Shown in pieces: positions 24,689-32,779 of a DNA stretch of 41,685 bases (position 1 is its first letter; every line of letters begins with the position of its first letter). This DNA comes from Sphingopyxis sp. (GTDB lineage Bacteria > Pseudomonadota > Alphaproteobacteria > Sphingomonadales > Sphingomonadaceae): contig JAEMRT010000038.1 in the NCBI GenBank assembly GCA_016463225.1, forward strand, positions 1 to 41,685, given 5' to 3'. Under the pieces are notes generated by a model. The model was not told the origin of the DNA and did not search any database. It saw only the letters and a list, made by a program, of their open reading frames with translations. Both the position numbers and the translations under genes were made by a program.

Positions 24689-26284
24689 ATGCGCGTGCCA
24701 AGGCCGCAGCCACATTTGGAAGAAGTCCTCGCGTCCGAACCCGGATCGCATATCGCCGCGCTGTTCGATTTCGACGGCACGATCATCTCGGGCTACTCCG
24801 CCACCGCAATGCTGCGCGAGAAATTCCAGCGGCGCGAAATGTCGATGGAAGAGATTGCCGAGACCGCGCAGGTCATCGCGCAGCACAGCCTCGGCACCAT
24901 CGGTTTTTCGGGACTGATGTCGGGCGCCGCGAAATTCATGAAGGGCGTCGAGGAAGAGAGCTTCGTCGAGTTCGGCGAGGAACTCTACAAGAAGCATATC
25001 GCGCGCAAGATCTATCCCGAAACCCGCGCGATCATCGAGGCGCATCAGGCGAAGGGCCACCGCGTCGCGATCATCTCGTCGGCGACGATCTACCAGATCG
25101 AACCCACTGCGCGCGACCTTGGCATCACCGACATCAAATGCTCGGCCTATGAGATCGAGGATGGGGTGTTCACCGGCGACATCATCCGGCCTTTGTGCTT
25201 CGGCGAGGGCAAGGTGCTCGCCGCCGAGGAACTCGCCTCCGAATATGGCCTCGATCTCGACCAGAGCTTTTTCTATTCGGACAGCGACGATGATATTGAA
25301 CTGCTCGAACGCGTCGGCAAACCGCGCCCGCTCAATCCCAATTTGAAACTAAAGGCGATTGCCGAGGAAAATGGCTGGCCGGTGCAGCGTTTCGGCAGCC
25401 GTGGTACACCGTCGTGGGTCGATTATACCCGAACCATATACGCCACAGGCTCGCTCGTCGGTGCGTTTGCCGCGGGCCTGCCGATCTGGGCGCTGACCCG
25501 CTCGCAGCGCGAGGCGGCGAATTTCTCGATCGGGCTGTTCGGCGACTTCGCGACCGCAATTACCGGGGTGGAGCTCGAGGTCGAGGACGAAAAGAATCTG
25601 TGGTCTTCGCGCCCCTGCGTCTTCATCTTCAACCACCAGAGCAAGGCGGACGTGATGATCCTCGCCAAGCTCATCCGGCGCGACATGGGCGGGGTGGGCA
25701 AGAAAGAGATCAAGAATATTCCCATCCTCGGCAAGCTGATGGAATGGGGCGGCACCGTCTTCGTCGACCGCGCCGACGGCAAGAGCGCGATCAAGGCGAT
25801 GGAGCCGCTGGTCGATGCGATCAAGATCGAGGGCAAGTCGATCTGTATCTCGCCCGAGGGCACACGCAGCCTGACGCCGAAGCTCGAACCGTTCAAGAAA
25901 GGCGCCTTCCATCTGGCGATGCAGGCGGGGGTGCCGATCGTCCCGATCGTGATCCATAACGCGACCGACGTCGCGCCGAAGAATGAGTTTGTGATGCGCC
26001 CTGCGACGGTGCGCGTCACCGTGCTGCCGCCGGTGGATACGTCGAAATGGAGCGCGCGGACGATGGGCAATCATGTCCGCGACGTCCGCAACATGTTCCT
26101 GCGCACGTTGGGGCAGCCGGAAGAGAGCGTTGCGGAATCGGTGGCGAAGGAACCTGCACCTGAGGCCGCGCCCGAGGCAAAGCCCGAAAAGGCGAAGCCG
26201 AAAAAGGCGGCGGCAAAGAAACCCGTCGCGAAGAAAAAGGCGCCCGCCAAGAAAGCCTCCCCGCGAAAGGGAAGGGCGGCCTAG
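24689..26284 (+). CDS. plsC: HAD-IB phosphatase / 1-acylglycerol-3-phosphate acyltransferase fusion with Lys-rich tail
   Basis: A 531-residue two-domain protein. Residues about 20-225 form a HAD-IB hydrolase with motif I FDFDGTI (26-32), motif II ISSATI, and the motif III/IV region FFYSDSDDDIELL. Residues about 270-470 form a PlsC acyltransferase with the HX4D motif NHQSKADVMIL (His316, Asp321) and PEGTRS (389-394). A hydrophobic stretch near 255-270 (GSLVGAFAAGLPIWAL) probably binds the membrane. The last 44 residues (488-531) are Lys/Ala/Pro-rich and look like histone H1. PlsC makes phosphatidate from lysophosphatidate. The HAD domain resembles phosphoserine phosphatase, and a phosphatidate phosphatase role is inference only. 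The fusion matches M. tuberculosis Rv2483c in layout. The ATG at 24689 touches GGGGAG; a GTG at 24695 has better spacing and may be the true start. Confidence 0.92.
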   Translation: MRVPRPQPHLEEVLASEPGSHIAALFDFDGTIISGYSATAMLREKFQRREMSMEEIAETAQVIAQHSLGTIGFSGLMSGAAKFMKGVEEESFVEFGEELYKKHIARKIYPETRAIIEAHQAKGHRVAIISSATIYQIEPTARDLGITDIKCSAYEIEDGVFTGDIIRPLCFGEGKVLAAEELASEYGLDLDQSFFYSDSDDDIELLERVGKPRPLNPNLKLKAIAEENGWPVQRFGSRGTPSWVDYTRTIYATGSLVGAFAAGLPIWALTRSQREAANFSIGLFGDFATAITGVELEVEDEKNLWSSRPCVFIFNHQSKADVMILAKLIRRDMGGVGKKEIKNIPILGKLMEWGGTVFVDRADGKSAIKAMEPLVDAIKIEGKSICISPEGTRSLTPKLEPFKKGAFHLAMQAGVPIVPIVIHNATDVAPKNEFVMRPATVRVTVLPPVDTSKWSARTMGNHVRDVRNMFLRTLGQPEESVAESVAKEPAPEAAPEAKPEKAKPKKAAAKKPVAKKKAPAKKASPRKGRAA

Positions 26285-26298
26285 CGCATGTCCCACAT

Positions 26299-26392
26299 CG
26301 TCATTGTGACCCCGGACTTGATCCGGGGGAAGCAATCCAGAGCGGGTTACGCCACGCTGGATTGCCGCGTCGCTACGCTCCTCGCAATGACG
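26299..26392. repeat. REP element between the HAD-PlsC and plsB genes
   Basis: Outer arms CGTCATTG and CAATGACG bracket nested palindromes: CCCCGGACTTGATCCGGGG near 26310, and GCAATCCAG (26332-26340) with CTGGATTGC (26357-26365). The right edge runs straight into GGAGGGG (26392-26398), which is the ribosome binding site of plsB, so the repeat forms most of the plsB leader. Confidence 0.8.
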
Positions 26393-26407
26393 GAGGGGTT
26401 TTAGCCA

Positions 26408-28753
26408 GTGGCCGACGGAACCGCCCGCACCCCCATCATAACGGAGGACGCGGCCGACCGGCTCTATATCATCGACGCGCGCAACGGGGTCGAACGCCAG
26501 CTGTTGCTCGACTGGGTTCACGCCACCGCTGGCGATAAAGACCCCCAATGGGCCAGCCTCGCGATCGAGGATGACGATCACGCCCTCCCGCTCGAAACCC
26601 TCCGCGCCCGGCTCGATGGGCAGCCGTCGCGGCAGGTGGTGCCGCTGCGCGTCGCCTGGCGCATCCCGGGGTTCGAGCGCGACCGCGCGCTCAAATTCCG
26701 CCACATCCTCTTCGGCGACCCGCGCCATCCCGGTTCGCTCCGCGCGCGCCTGATCCTCCTCCGCGACCGCCGCCGCGCGCAGATACTGGTCGGCGAGGCG
26801 GCGACGCTCGACGCATTGCGCGACCGTTTCGCGGCGCAAACCGGTGGCGGCGACGCGGCTGGCCCTGATGGTGCCGAGTTTGCGGGCTTCGTCGCGCGGC
26901 AGGCGGGGCTCGCGCTCGACGTCGCCGAACGCGGGATCCGCGGCACCCGCTACAAGGTGCCGCGCTTCGTCGCCGACGGCCTGCGCACTAGCCCCAAATT
27001 CCGCGCCGCACTCGCCGAATTGTCTGAGGCAACCGGCCGCCCCGTCGCCGAACTGTTTCGCGAAGCGCGCCCGCTGATGAAAGAGGTCATCGCGCGGCCC
27101 AGCGCGCTGTTCCTTGATCTCCGTGCCCGGCTCGACCGCATGATGTTCGGCGGCTACGCGCCCGAGATGGAGGTCGACGCCGCCGAGCTTGCCCGGCTGC
27201 GCGCGATCCTGCGCGAACATCCGACCGCGATCCTCTTCACCCACAAAACCTATATCGACGGCGCGACCCCCAGCCGCCTCACTTACGAAAACGACATGCC
27301 GATGCTGCACAGCTTCGGCGGCGCGAATCTCGACTTCGCGGTGATGGGCGAATTCTTCCGCCGCTCGGGGATGATCTTCATCCGCCGCAGTTTTCAGGAT
27401 CAGCCGGTCTATAAGCTCGTGCTGCGCCACTATATCGCCTGGCTCCTCGCCAAGCGTTTCCCCTTGAGCTGGGCGTTCGAGGGCACGCGCTCGCGGCTCG
27501 GCAAGCTGATGCCGCCCAAATATGGCCTGATGAAATATGTCCTCGACGCCGCCCACGCGACGGGGACGCGCGGCGTGCATTTTGTCCCCTTCGTCACCAG
27601 CTTCGACCTGATCCGCGACGTCGAAGAATATGCCGCCGAACAGACGGGGCGCAGCAAAAAGCCCGAAAGCCTGTCGTGGTTCATCGGCTATATGAAGAGC
27701 CTGAAGGAACCGTCGGGGCGCATCCGGCTCGACATCGGCAACCCGGTAGTGATCGACACCGCCCCCGGCGCCGACGACAAGCGCGCGCTCGAAAAAATCG
27801 CCTTCGCCGTCGCGGTCGAGGCGAACCGGGTGACCCCGCTCACCGTCACCTCGGTGATGTGCCTGATCCTGCTCGGCATGGCGCCGCGCGGCGCGACCTC
27901 GGCCGAACTGCTTGGCGCGATTGGGGCGGTGACCGATTGGGCGCGGGCGCGCGGCATCCGGATCAGCAGCGACCTCGAAAGCGGCGACGATGCGGCTTTA
28001 TCCGCCACCGTCGACACGCTCGTCACCAGCGGCCTGCTCACCCGTTACGAAGCGGGCAGCGAAAATATCTATTCGATCGACCCCGCCAAACATCCGATGG
28101 CGAGCTATTATCGCAACATCATCGCGCATCATTTTCTCGACCGCGCGATGATCGAACTGGCGCTGTTCGAATTGCGCGATGCCGACAGCGGCGATGCGAC
28201 CGCGGCCTTCTGGGCGAAGATCGATCGCCTCCGCGACCTGTTCAAATTCGAATTCTTCTATCCGCCGCGCGATGAACACCGGATCGCCATCGAGGCCGAG
28301 CTGGCGCGGATCGATCTGGTGTGGGACCGCCGCCTCGCCAGCGGCGACCGCGGCATCGCGCAGCTGCTGCGCCGCTGCCAGCCCGTCGTCGGCCACGCGA
28401 TCCTGCTGCCCTTTGCCGAGGCCTATTCGGTCGTCGCCGACCTGCTTGCGCGGGCGAAGCCGGGCGATGCCGTCGATGAAAAGGCGCTACTCGACGCCGC
28501 ACTGACCGAGGGCAAGCAGGCCTATCTCCTCCGCCGGATCAGCAGCGAAGCCGCGATCGGCAAACTGCTCTTCGCCAACGGCCTGTCGTTGATGCGCCAT
28601 ATGGGACTCACCGACGAAGCCACACCGGTGAACCTCGCCGCGCGCCGAGCGTTGCTGATCGAACTGCGCGGGCTGGCGAACGTCATGGAAACGATGCGGT
28701 TGTCGACGGTGGCGCTGGCGGACCGGTTGCCATCACCGGGAGAACAGGCGTGA
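26408..28753 (+). CDS. plsB: Glycerol-3-phosphate 1-O-acyltransferase
   Basis: A 781-residue PlsB-type acyltransferase, the first step of glycerolipid synthesis (sn-1 acylation of glycerol-3-phosphate), at the inner membrane. The four family motifs are present: I FTHKTYIDGATPS (His279, Asp284), II GMIFIRRSF, III FEGTRSRLGK (358-364 region) followed by the PPKYGLMKY block, and IV VPFVTSFDLIRDVEEY. Motif I is diverged from the usual VPSHRSYMDY-like form. Large N- and C-terminal helical domains are as in the long PlsB/mycobacterial PlsB2 type. The GTG at 26408 is preceded by GGAGGGG nine bases away. A second, essential acyl-phosphate route (PlsX/PlsY) normally exists in alphaproteobacteria, so this copy may serve storage lipid. 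Confidence 0.93.
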   Translation: MADGTARTPIITEDAADRLYIIDARNGVERQLLLDWVHATAGDKDPQWASLAIEDDDHALPLETLRARLDGQPSRQVVPLRVAWRIPGFERDRALKFRHILFGDPRHPGSLRARLILLRDRRRAQILVGEAATLDALRDRFAAQTGGGDAAGPDGAEFAGFVARQAGLALDVAERGIRGTRYKVPRFVADGLRTSPKFRAALAELSEATGRPVAELFREARPLMKEVIARPSALFLDLRARLDRMMFGGYAPEMEVDAAELARLRAILREHPTAILFTHKTYIDGATPSRLTYENDMPMLHSFGGANLDFAVMGEFFRRSGMIFIRRSFQDQPVYKLVLRHYIAWLLAKRFPLSWAFEGTRSRLGKLMPPKYGLMKYVLDAAHATGTRGVHFVPFVTSFDLIRDVEEYAAEQTGRSKKPESLSWFIGYMKSLKEPSGRIRLDIGNPVVIDTAPGADDKRALEKIAFAVAVEANRVTPLTVTSVMCLILLGMAPRGATSAELLGAIGAVTDWARARGIRISSDLESGDDAALSATVDTLVTSGLLTRYEAGSENIYSIDPAKHPMASYYRNIIAHHFLDRAMIELALFELRDADSGDATAAFWAKIDRLRDLFKFEFFYPPRDEHRIAIEAELARIDLVWDRRLASGDRGIAQLLRRCQPVVGHAILLPFAEAYSVVADLLARAKPGDAVDEKALLDAALTEGKQAYLLRRISSEAAIGKLLFANGLSLMRHMGLTDEATPVNLAARRALLIELRGLANVMETMRLSTVALADRLPSPGEQA

Positions 28754-28764
28754 TCCTCTCCTTG

Positions 28765-28800
28765 GTCATTCCCGCCTTCGCGGGAATGACGGTCTTTTTC
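28765..28800 (+). terminator. REP-like palindrome with T-run after plsB
   Basis: GTCATTCCCG (28765-28774) pairs exactly with CGGGAATGAC (28781-28790), and GGTCTTTTTC follows. It has the form of an intrinsic terminator and may separate plsB from the acyltransferase gene downstream, or it may be a single REP unit that happens to be followed by T residues. Confidence 0.6.
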
Positions 28801-28826
28801 ATGCATAATCCGGACAGGAACTGAAC

Positions 28827-30404
28827 ATGCTCAAACAGCTCAGCGCGCAGGACGCCCAGTTCCTCTACACCCAGACCGCGAACAACCTGACCCACATCAT
28901 GGGGGTCTATATCTACGACCCCTCGACCGCGCCGGGCGGCTTTGTTCGCTTCAAGGACATCATCCGCCACGTCGAAAGCCGCGTCGACACCTCGCCGTTG
29001 TTCAAACGCCGCCTCCACCGCCTGCCGTTCGACATGGACCATCCCTATTGGGTCGAGGACGAGCATTTCGATGTCGAGGCGCATATGAGTCACGCGCGTC
29101 TGCCCGAACCCGGCGACTGGCGGCAGTTCTGCATCGCGGTGGCGCGCTATTTCTCGAAACCGATGGATATGAACCGCCCGCTCTGGGACATTTATATCAT
29201 CGAGGGGCTCGACCGCATCCCGGGCATTCCGAAGGGCAGCTTCGCGATGCTCCACCGCGTCCACCACGCCGCGGTTGACGGCGCGTCGGGCGCCCACGCC
29301 TTCATCGCGATGAGCGACATCGACGCGAAAGGCACACCAGCGATTGCCGAACCACCGCCGGTCGAAGACCTCGGCAAGGCGCCCTCAAGCGCCGAAACGC
29401 TCTCGCGCGCCTGGTCGGCGTCGCTGCAATCGCCGGTCAAGTTCATGAACGCGCTGATGAAAATGTCGCCCGCGATTGTTGCCTCGGCGCGCAAGTCGAT
29501 CGCCGAGGGCGGCATGACCGCGGGCGTCCCTGAAACGCGCTTCAACGTACCCGTCGGCCCGCACAAGATGTTCGATGCGACCACCGTGGCGCTCGCCGAT
29601 GTCGCCGAAATCCGCAAGAAAGTGCCCGGCGCGACGGTCAACGACGTCGTGCTCACCACCGTCGGCGGCGCGCTGCGCAAATATCTCGCCAAGCACAAGG
29701 AATTGCCCAGCGACAGCCTTGTCGCGGTCGCGCCGATCAACCTGCGCGGCAAGGAAAAGGGGGCGGGAAAGGCGTCGAAGCCGGGCAATCAGGTGTCGGC
29801 GATGAGCGTGCCGATCCGCACCGACATCGCCGATCCGCTCGCGCGGCTCGCCGCGGTGCGTGACTATACGGTCGAGGCGAAGGAAGCGAAGGCGGGGGTC
29901 AGCGCCCGCATCATGACCGACCTGTCGCAGCATATCCCGGGCGCAACGATGGCCGCGGTGGCGCGGATCGTCACCAGCGAACGCTTCGCGGTGCGCGGCA
30001 CCAATCTCTTCATCTCGAACGTACCGGGCGCGCAGGTGCCGCTCTATCTGGCGGGCGCGCAGCTCGTGCAGCAGCACGGCATGGCGCCGCTCGCGAACAA
30101 TATGGGGCTGTTCGTCGCGACCCCGAGCTACAACGGCCGGATCGCCTTTTCGCTGATCTCCGAGCGCGCGGTGATGCCCGACATCGCCTTTTTCCGCACC
30201 TGTATCGAGGAAAGTTTCGCCGATCTGATGGCAGCGGTGCCGAAAGCCGAAAAGCCCAAAGCCGCTACGGCAACGCCGAAGCCGGCGACCAAAGCGGCGC
30301 CAGGACCGAAGGCGAAACCGAAAGTCGTCCCGAAACCTGCCGCAAAGGTCACGGTGAAACCGGTTGCCAAAGGCAACGCAACCGGCAAGACTCGCAAAAA
30401 ATAA
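28827..30404 (+). CDS. Wax ester synthase / diacylglycerol acyltransferase (WS/DGAT) with Lys-rich tail
   Basis: A 525-residue WS/DGAT family enzyme that makes triacylglycerol from diacylglycerol and acyl-CoA, or wax esters from fatty alcohols. The catalytic motif HHxxxDG is present in LHRVHHAAVDGASG (His146, His147, Asp151). Further family blocks are the N-terminal LSAQDAQFLYTQTANNLTHI, the PLWDIYIIEGL segment, GATVNDVVLTTVGGALRKYL, and a C-terminal NVPGAQVPLYLAGAQL with NNMGLFVATPSYNGRI. Residues 472-525 are an added Lys/Ala/Pro/Val-rich basic tail with no family counterpart that I know. AGGAA seven bases before the ATG sets the start. It is followed by the patatin gene after 23 bases. Substrate preference (wax or triacylglycerol) cannot be read from sequence. 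Confidence 0.94.
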   Translation: MLKQLSAQDAQFLYTQTANNLTHIMGVYIYDPSTAPGGFVRFKDIIRHVESRVDTSPLFKRRLHRLPFDMDHPYWVEDEHFDVEAHMSHARLPEPGDWRQFCIAVARYFSKPMDMNRPLWDIYIIEGLDRIPGIPKGSFAMLHRVHHAAVDGASGAHAFIAMSDIDAKGTPAIAEPPPVEDLGKAPSSAETLSRAWSASLQSPVKFMNALMKMSPAIVASARKSIAEGGMTAGVPETRFNVPVGPHKMFDATTVALADVAEIRKKVPGATVNDVVLTTVGGALRKYLAKHKELPSDSLVAVAPINLRGKEKGAGKASKPGNQVSAMSVPIRTDIADPLARLAAVRDYTVEAKEAKAGVSARIMTDLSQHIPGATMAAVARIVTSERFAVRGTNLFISNVPGAQVPLYLAGAQLVQQHGMAPLANNMGLFVATPSYNGRIAFSLISERAVMPDIAFFRTCIEESFADLMAAVPKAEKPKAATATPKPATKAAPGPKAKPKVVPKPAAKVTVKPVAKGNATGKTRKK

Positions 30405-30427
30405 ACCATGTCTTGCAGGACGAATAC

Positions 30428-31879
30428 ATGCTTTTCACCCCGACGCTCAGCGCCGACCGCGATCTCGTGACCGCGCCCGATTACATCGCCTGGGCCAGGG
30501 CCGCGCGCGAACATGACAAGAAATCGGGCATGCAGACGTGGCGCGACACCGACGAGAGCAAGCATTTCGACTATAAGGCGATCCGCGCCCGGCTCGAACG
30601 GCTGCGCAAACTGTCAGCGGCGGGCGACGTCAAGGGGCTGCTCTTCGTCCTCAACGAGGGCATCCATGGCAATATCGATGGCATGGGCCACGAGCGCCTC
30701 TATCAAAAGGCACGCTTCGGCACGAAGACGCTGATCGAGGACTATGTCGCCGAAGTCGTTGTCTCGCTCGACAAGATCGCCGCGGCGCGCAGCATCAGCC
30801 GCGAAGAAAAGCGCGATTTCTTCCGCCGCGCCCAGCATTGCTACGGCCGCTCCGCCCTGCTGCTTTCGGGCTCGGGCAGTTTCCTGTTTTTCCATATCGG
30901 CGTCGTGAAGGCCTTGTGGGAAGAAGGCGTGCTGCCCGCGATCATGTCGGGGGCGAGTGGCGGGTCGATTGTCGCCGCGGTCGTCTGCACGCGCAAAGAC
31001 AGCGAAATCGGGGCATTGCTCGAAAGCGAGCGTCTCGCCAATCCCGCGCGCGATCCCAAACAAAAGCGCCTCGCCTCGGACGAAGTCCGCGACCGGCTCG
31101 CCGATCTGATCCCCGACCTGACCTTTCAGGAAGCGTTCGAGATCAGCGGCCGCCACCTCAACGTCTCGGTCGCGCCCGCCGAAAAGCATCAGAACGGCCG
31201 CCTGCTCAATGCGATCACCGCCCCCAATGTGCTGATCCGCGAAGCCGTGCTCGCATCGTGCGCGGTCCCCGGCGTCTTTCCGCCGGTGATGCTGATGGCG
31301 CGCGACGATGCGGGCAATCGCATTCCGTACCAGCCCGACCGGCGCTGGGTCGACGGGTCGGTCACCCACGACATCCCGACCAAGCGGCTCGAGCGGCTCT
31401 ACGGGGTCAACCACCATATCGTCAGCCAGGCGAACCCGATCGCGCTGCCCTTTGCCACCGACACCCGCAAGCAGATGGCGCCGATCGAGGCGATCCAGCA
31501 TGCGTCGATGGCGACCTTCAAGGCGTGGCTGAACGCCAACATGATCATCTTTCAGAAGCCGCTCGAATGGGTGCCGCCCTTGAACAGCCTCGCCAATATG
31601 GCGCGCTCGGTGATCAATCAGGAATATACCGGCGACATCAACATCATCCGCCCGCCCAAATTCTGGTCGCCCGCGAAGATCCTGTCCGACCTGGGGCAGG
31701 AGGATATCGACGAGCTGATCGACACCGGCGAGCGCACCGCGTGGCCGAAGGTCGAAATGGTCCGCACCCAGACCGCAATCAGTCGCGCGCTCGAAGGCAT
31801 TTTGGCGCGGATCGACAAGGCCGGCGACGACGGCCCCGGCCACCGCAGCACCGCGGCGCTGAAGAAGGCCGTCCGCTGA
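30428..31879 (+). CDS. DUF3336-patatin lipase (yeast Tgl3/4/5, plant SDP1 type)
   Basis: A 483-residue patatin-like lipase. Residues about 15-120 match DUF3336 (YKAIRARLERLRKLSAAGDV, GIHGNIDGMGHERLYQKARF, GTKTLIEDYVAEVV), the domain that precedes patatin in eukaryotic triacylglycerol lipases. The patatin domain has the oxyanion loop LSGSGSFLFFHIGVV, the nucleophile Ser177 in SGASGGSIV and the dyad Asp309 in RWVDGSVTHDIP. It also has NVLIREAVLASCAVPGVFPP, so the catalytic dyad is intact. Expected action is hydrolysis of triacylglycerol or phospholipid acyl esters at lipid bodies or membrane. The ATG at 30428 has AGGA eight bases upstream; a TTG at 30413 is also in frame. It lies one base before the next hydrolase gene. 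Confidence 0.92.
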   Translation: MLFTPTLSADRDLVTAPDYIAWARAAREHDKKSGMQTWRDTDESKHFDYKAIRARLERLRKLSAAGDVKGLLFVLNEGIHGNIDGMGHERLYQKARFGTKTLIEDYVAEVVVSLDKIAAARSISREEKRDFFRRAQHCYGRSALLLSGSGSFLFFHIGVVKALWEEGVLPAIMSGASGGSIVAAVVCTRKDSEIGALLESERLANPARDPKQKRLASDEVRDRLADLIPDLTFQEAFEISGRHLNVSVAPAEKHQNGRLLNAITAPNVLIREAVLASCAVPGVFPPVMLMARDDAGNRIPYQPDRRWVDGSVTHDIPTKRLERLYGVNHHIVSQANPIALPFATDTRKQMAPIEAIQHASMATFKAWLNANMIIFQKPLEWVPPLNSLANMARSVINQEYTGDINIIRPPKFWSPAKILSDLGQEDIDELIDTGERTAWPKVEMVRTQTAISRALEGILARIDKAGDDGPGHRSTAALKKAVR

Positions 31880-31880
31880 T

Positions 31881-32726
31881 ATGGCGGCGGTGATCCTGCC
31901 CGCGGGATCGACCGGCGCCGGAGCGAAGCTCCACGTCACCCACTGGCTGCCCGCAGGCCTGCCCAAAGCCGTGGTGCTGCTCGCGCACGGCTATGCCGAA
32001 CATGCGGGGCGCTACGGCCATGTCGCCAAGCGGCTGACCGACGCCGGTTACGCCGTCTATGCGATCGATCATTGGGGGCATGGCCTGTCCGACGGCGAGG
32101 GCGGCTTTGTCCCGCGCTTTTCGGCCTTCACCGACGGCATGACCGAGCTGCTGACCCTGGTCGAGGTGAACCACGGCACCACCCCGCGCCTGCTGCTCGG
32201 CCACAGCATGGGCGGGCTCATTTCGACGTTGTTCCTGATCGAACGCCAGCAGGCGTTCGCCGCCGCCGCGCTCTCCGGCCCCGCGATCGTCCCCGCCGCG
32301 CCGCCGTCGCGCTTCACCATCTGGATCAGCCGCTTCCTGTCGCGCTTCTTCCCGCGCCTCGGCGTGCTGTCGCTCGACGCCAACGGCGTCAGCCGCGATC
32401 CCGCGGTGGTCGCCGCCTATCTCGCCGATCCGCTCGTTTACACCGGCAAGATCGGCGCGCGGCTGGGCAAGGAGTTCATGGACTCGATGGCCGCGGCGCA
32501 GGCAGGCGCCCCGCGCATCACGCTACCGATCCTGTTCCAGCATGGTTCGGATGACAGTTTGGCATCGGTGGCGGGCTCGCAATATCTGTTCGATCATGTC
32601 GGGTCGGCGGACAAGACCCTAAAAATCTACCCGGGGCTGTTCCACGAAATTTACAACGAGCCGGAACGGGGTGCGGTGCTGGACGATTTGATCGGCTGGT
32701 TCGATGCGCGCGTGGCGCGAAATTGA
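31881..32726 (+). CDS. Alpha/beta hydrolase, monoacylglycerol-lipase-like
   Basis: A 281-residue alpha/beta hydrolase of the serine aminopeptidase S33 / monoacylglycerol lipase type. The oxyanion motif is LLAHGYAEHAGRY, the nucleophile Ser109 lies in LGHSMGGLIST, the acid in FQHGSDDSLAS and the His in GLFHEIYNEPE. HGYAEHAGRY and the FHEIYNEPE ending are characteristic of monoglyceride lipases, so it would finish triacylglycerol breakdown started by the patatin lipase. It starts one base after the patatin stop and is surely coupled to it. It has no signal peptide, so it acts in the cytoplasm or on lipid bodies. Confidence 0.9.
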   Translation: MAAVILPAGSTGAGAKLHVTHWLPAGLPKAVVLLAHGYAEHAGRYGHVAKRLTDAGYAVYAIDHWGHGLSDGEGGFVPRFSAFTDGMTELLTLVEVNHGTTPRLLLGHSMGGLISTLFLIERQQAFAAAALSGPAIVPAAPPSRFTIWISRFLSRFFPRLGVLSLDANGVSRDPAVVAAYLADPLVYTGKIGARLGKEFMDSMAAAQAGAPRITLPILFQHGSDDSLASVAGSQYLFDHVGSADKTLKIYPGLFHEIYNEPERGAVLDDLIGWFDARVARN

Positions 32727-32779
32727 AACCACCCCAATCCCGTTCGACGCGAACGGATTTAGGACTGAGTTAGAAACCG

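Noticed and set aside
25349..27580. 743-codon open frame on the minus strand across the HAD-PlsC and plsB genes
   Set aside because: It is antisense to two genes with complete family motifs, is rich in Arg/His/Asp as expected for shadow frames in high-GC DNA, and spans a REP element.
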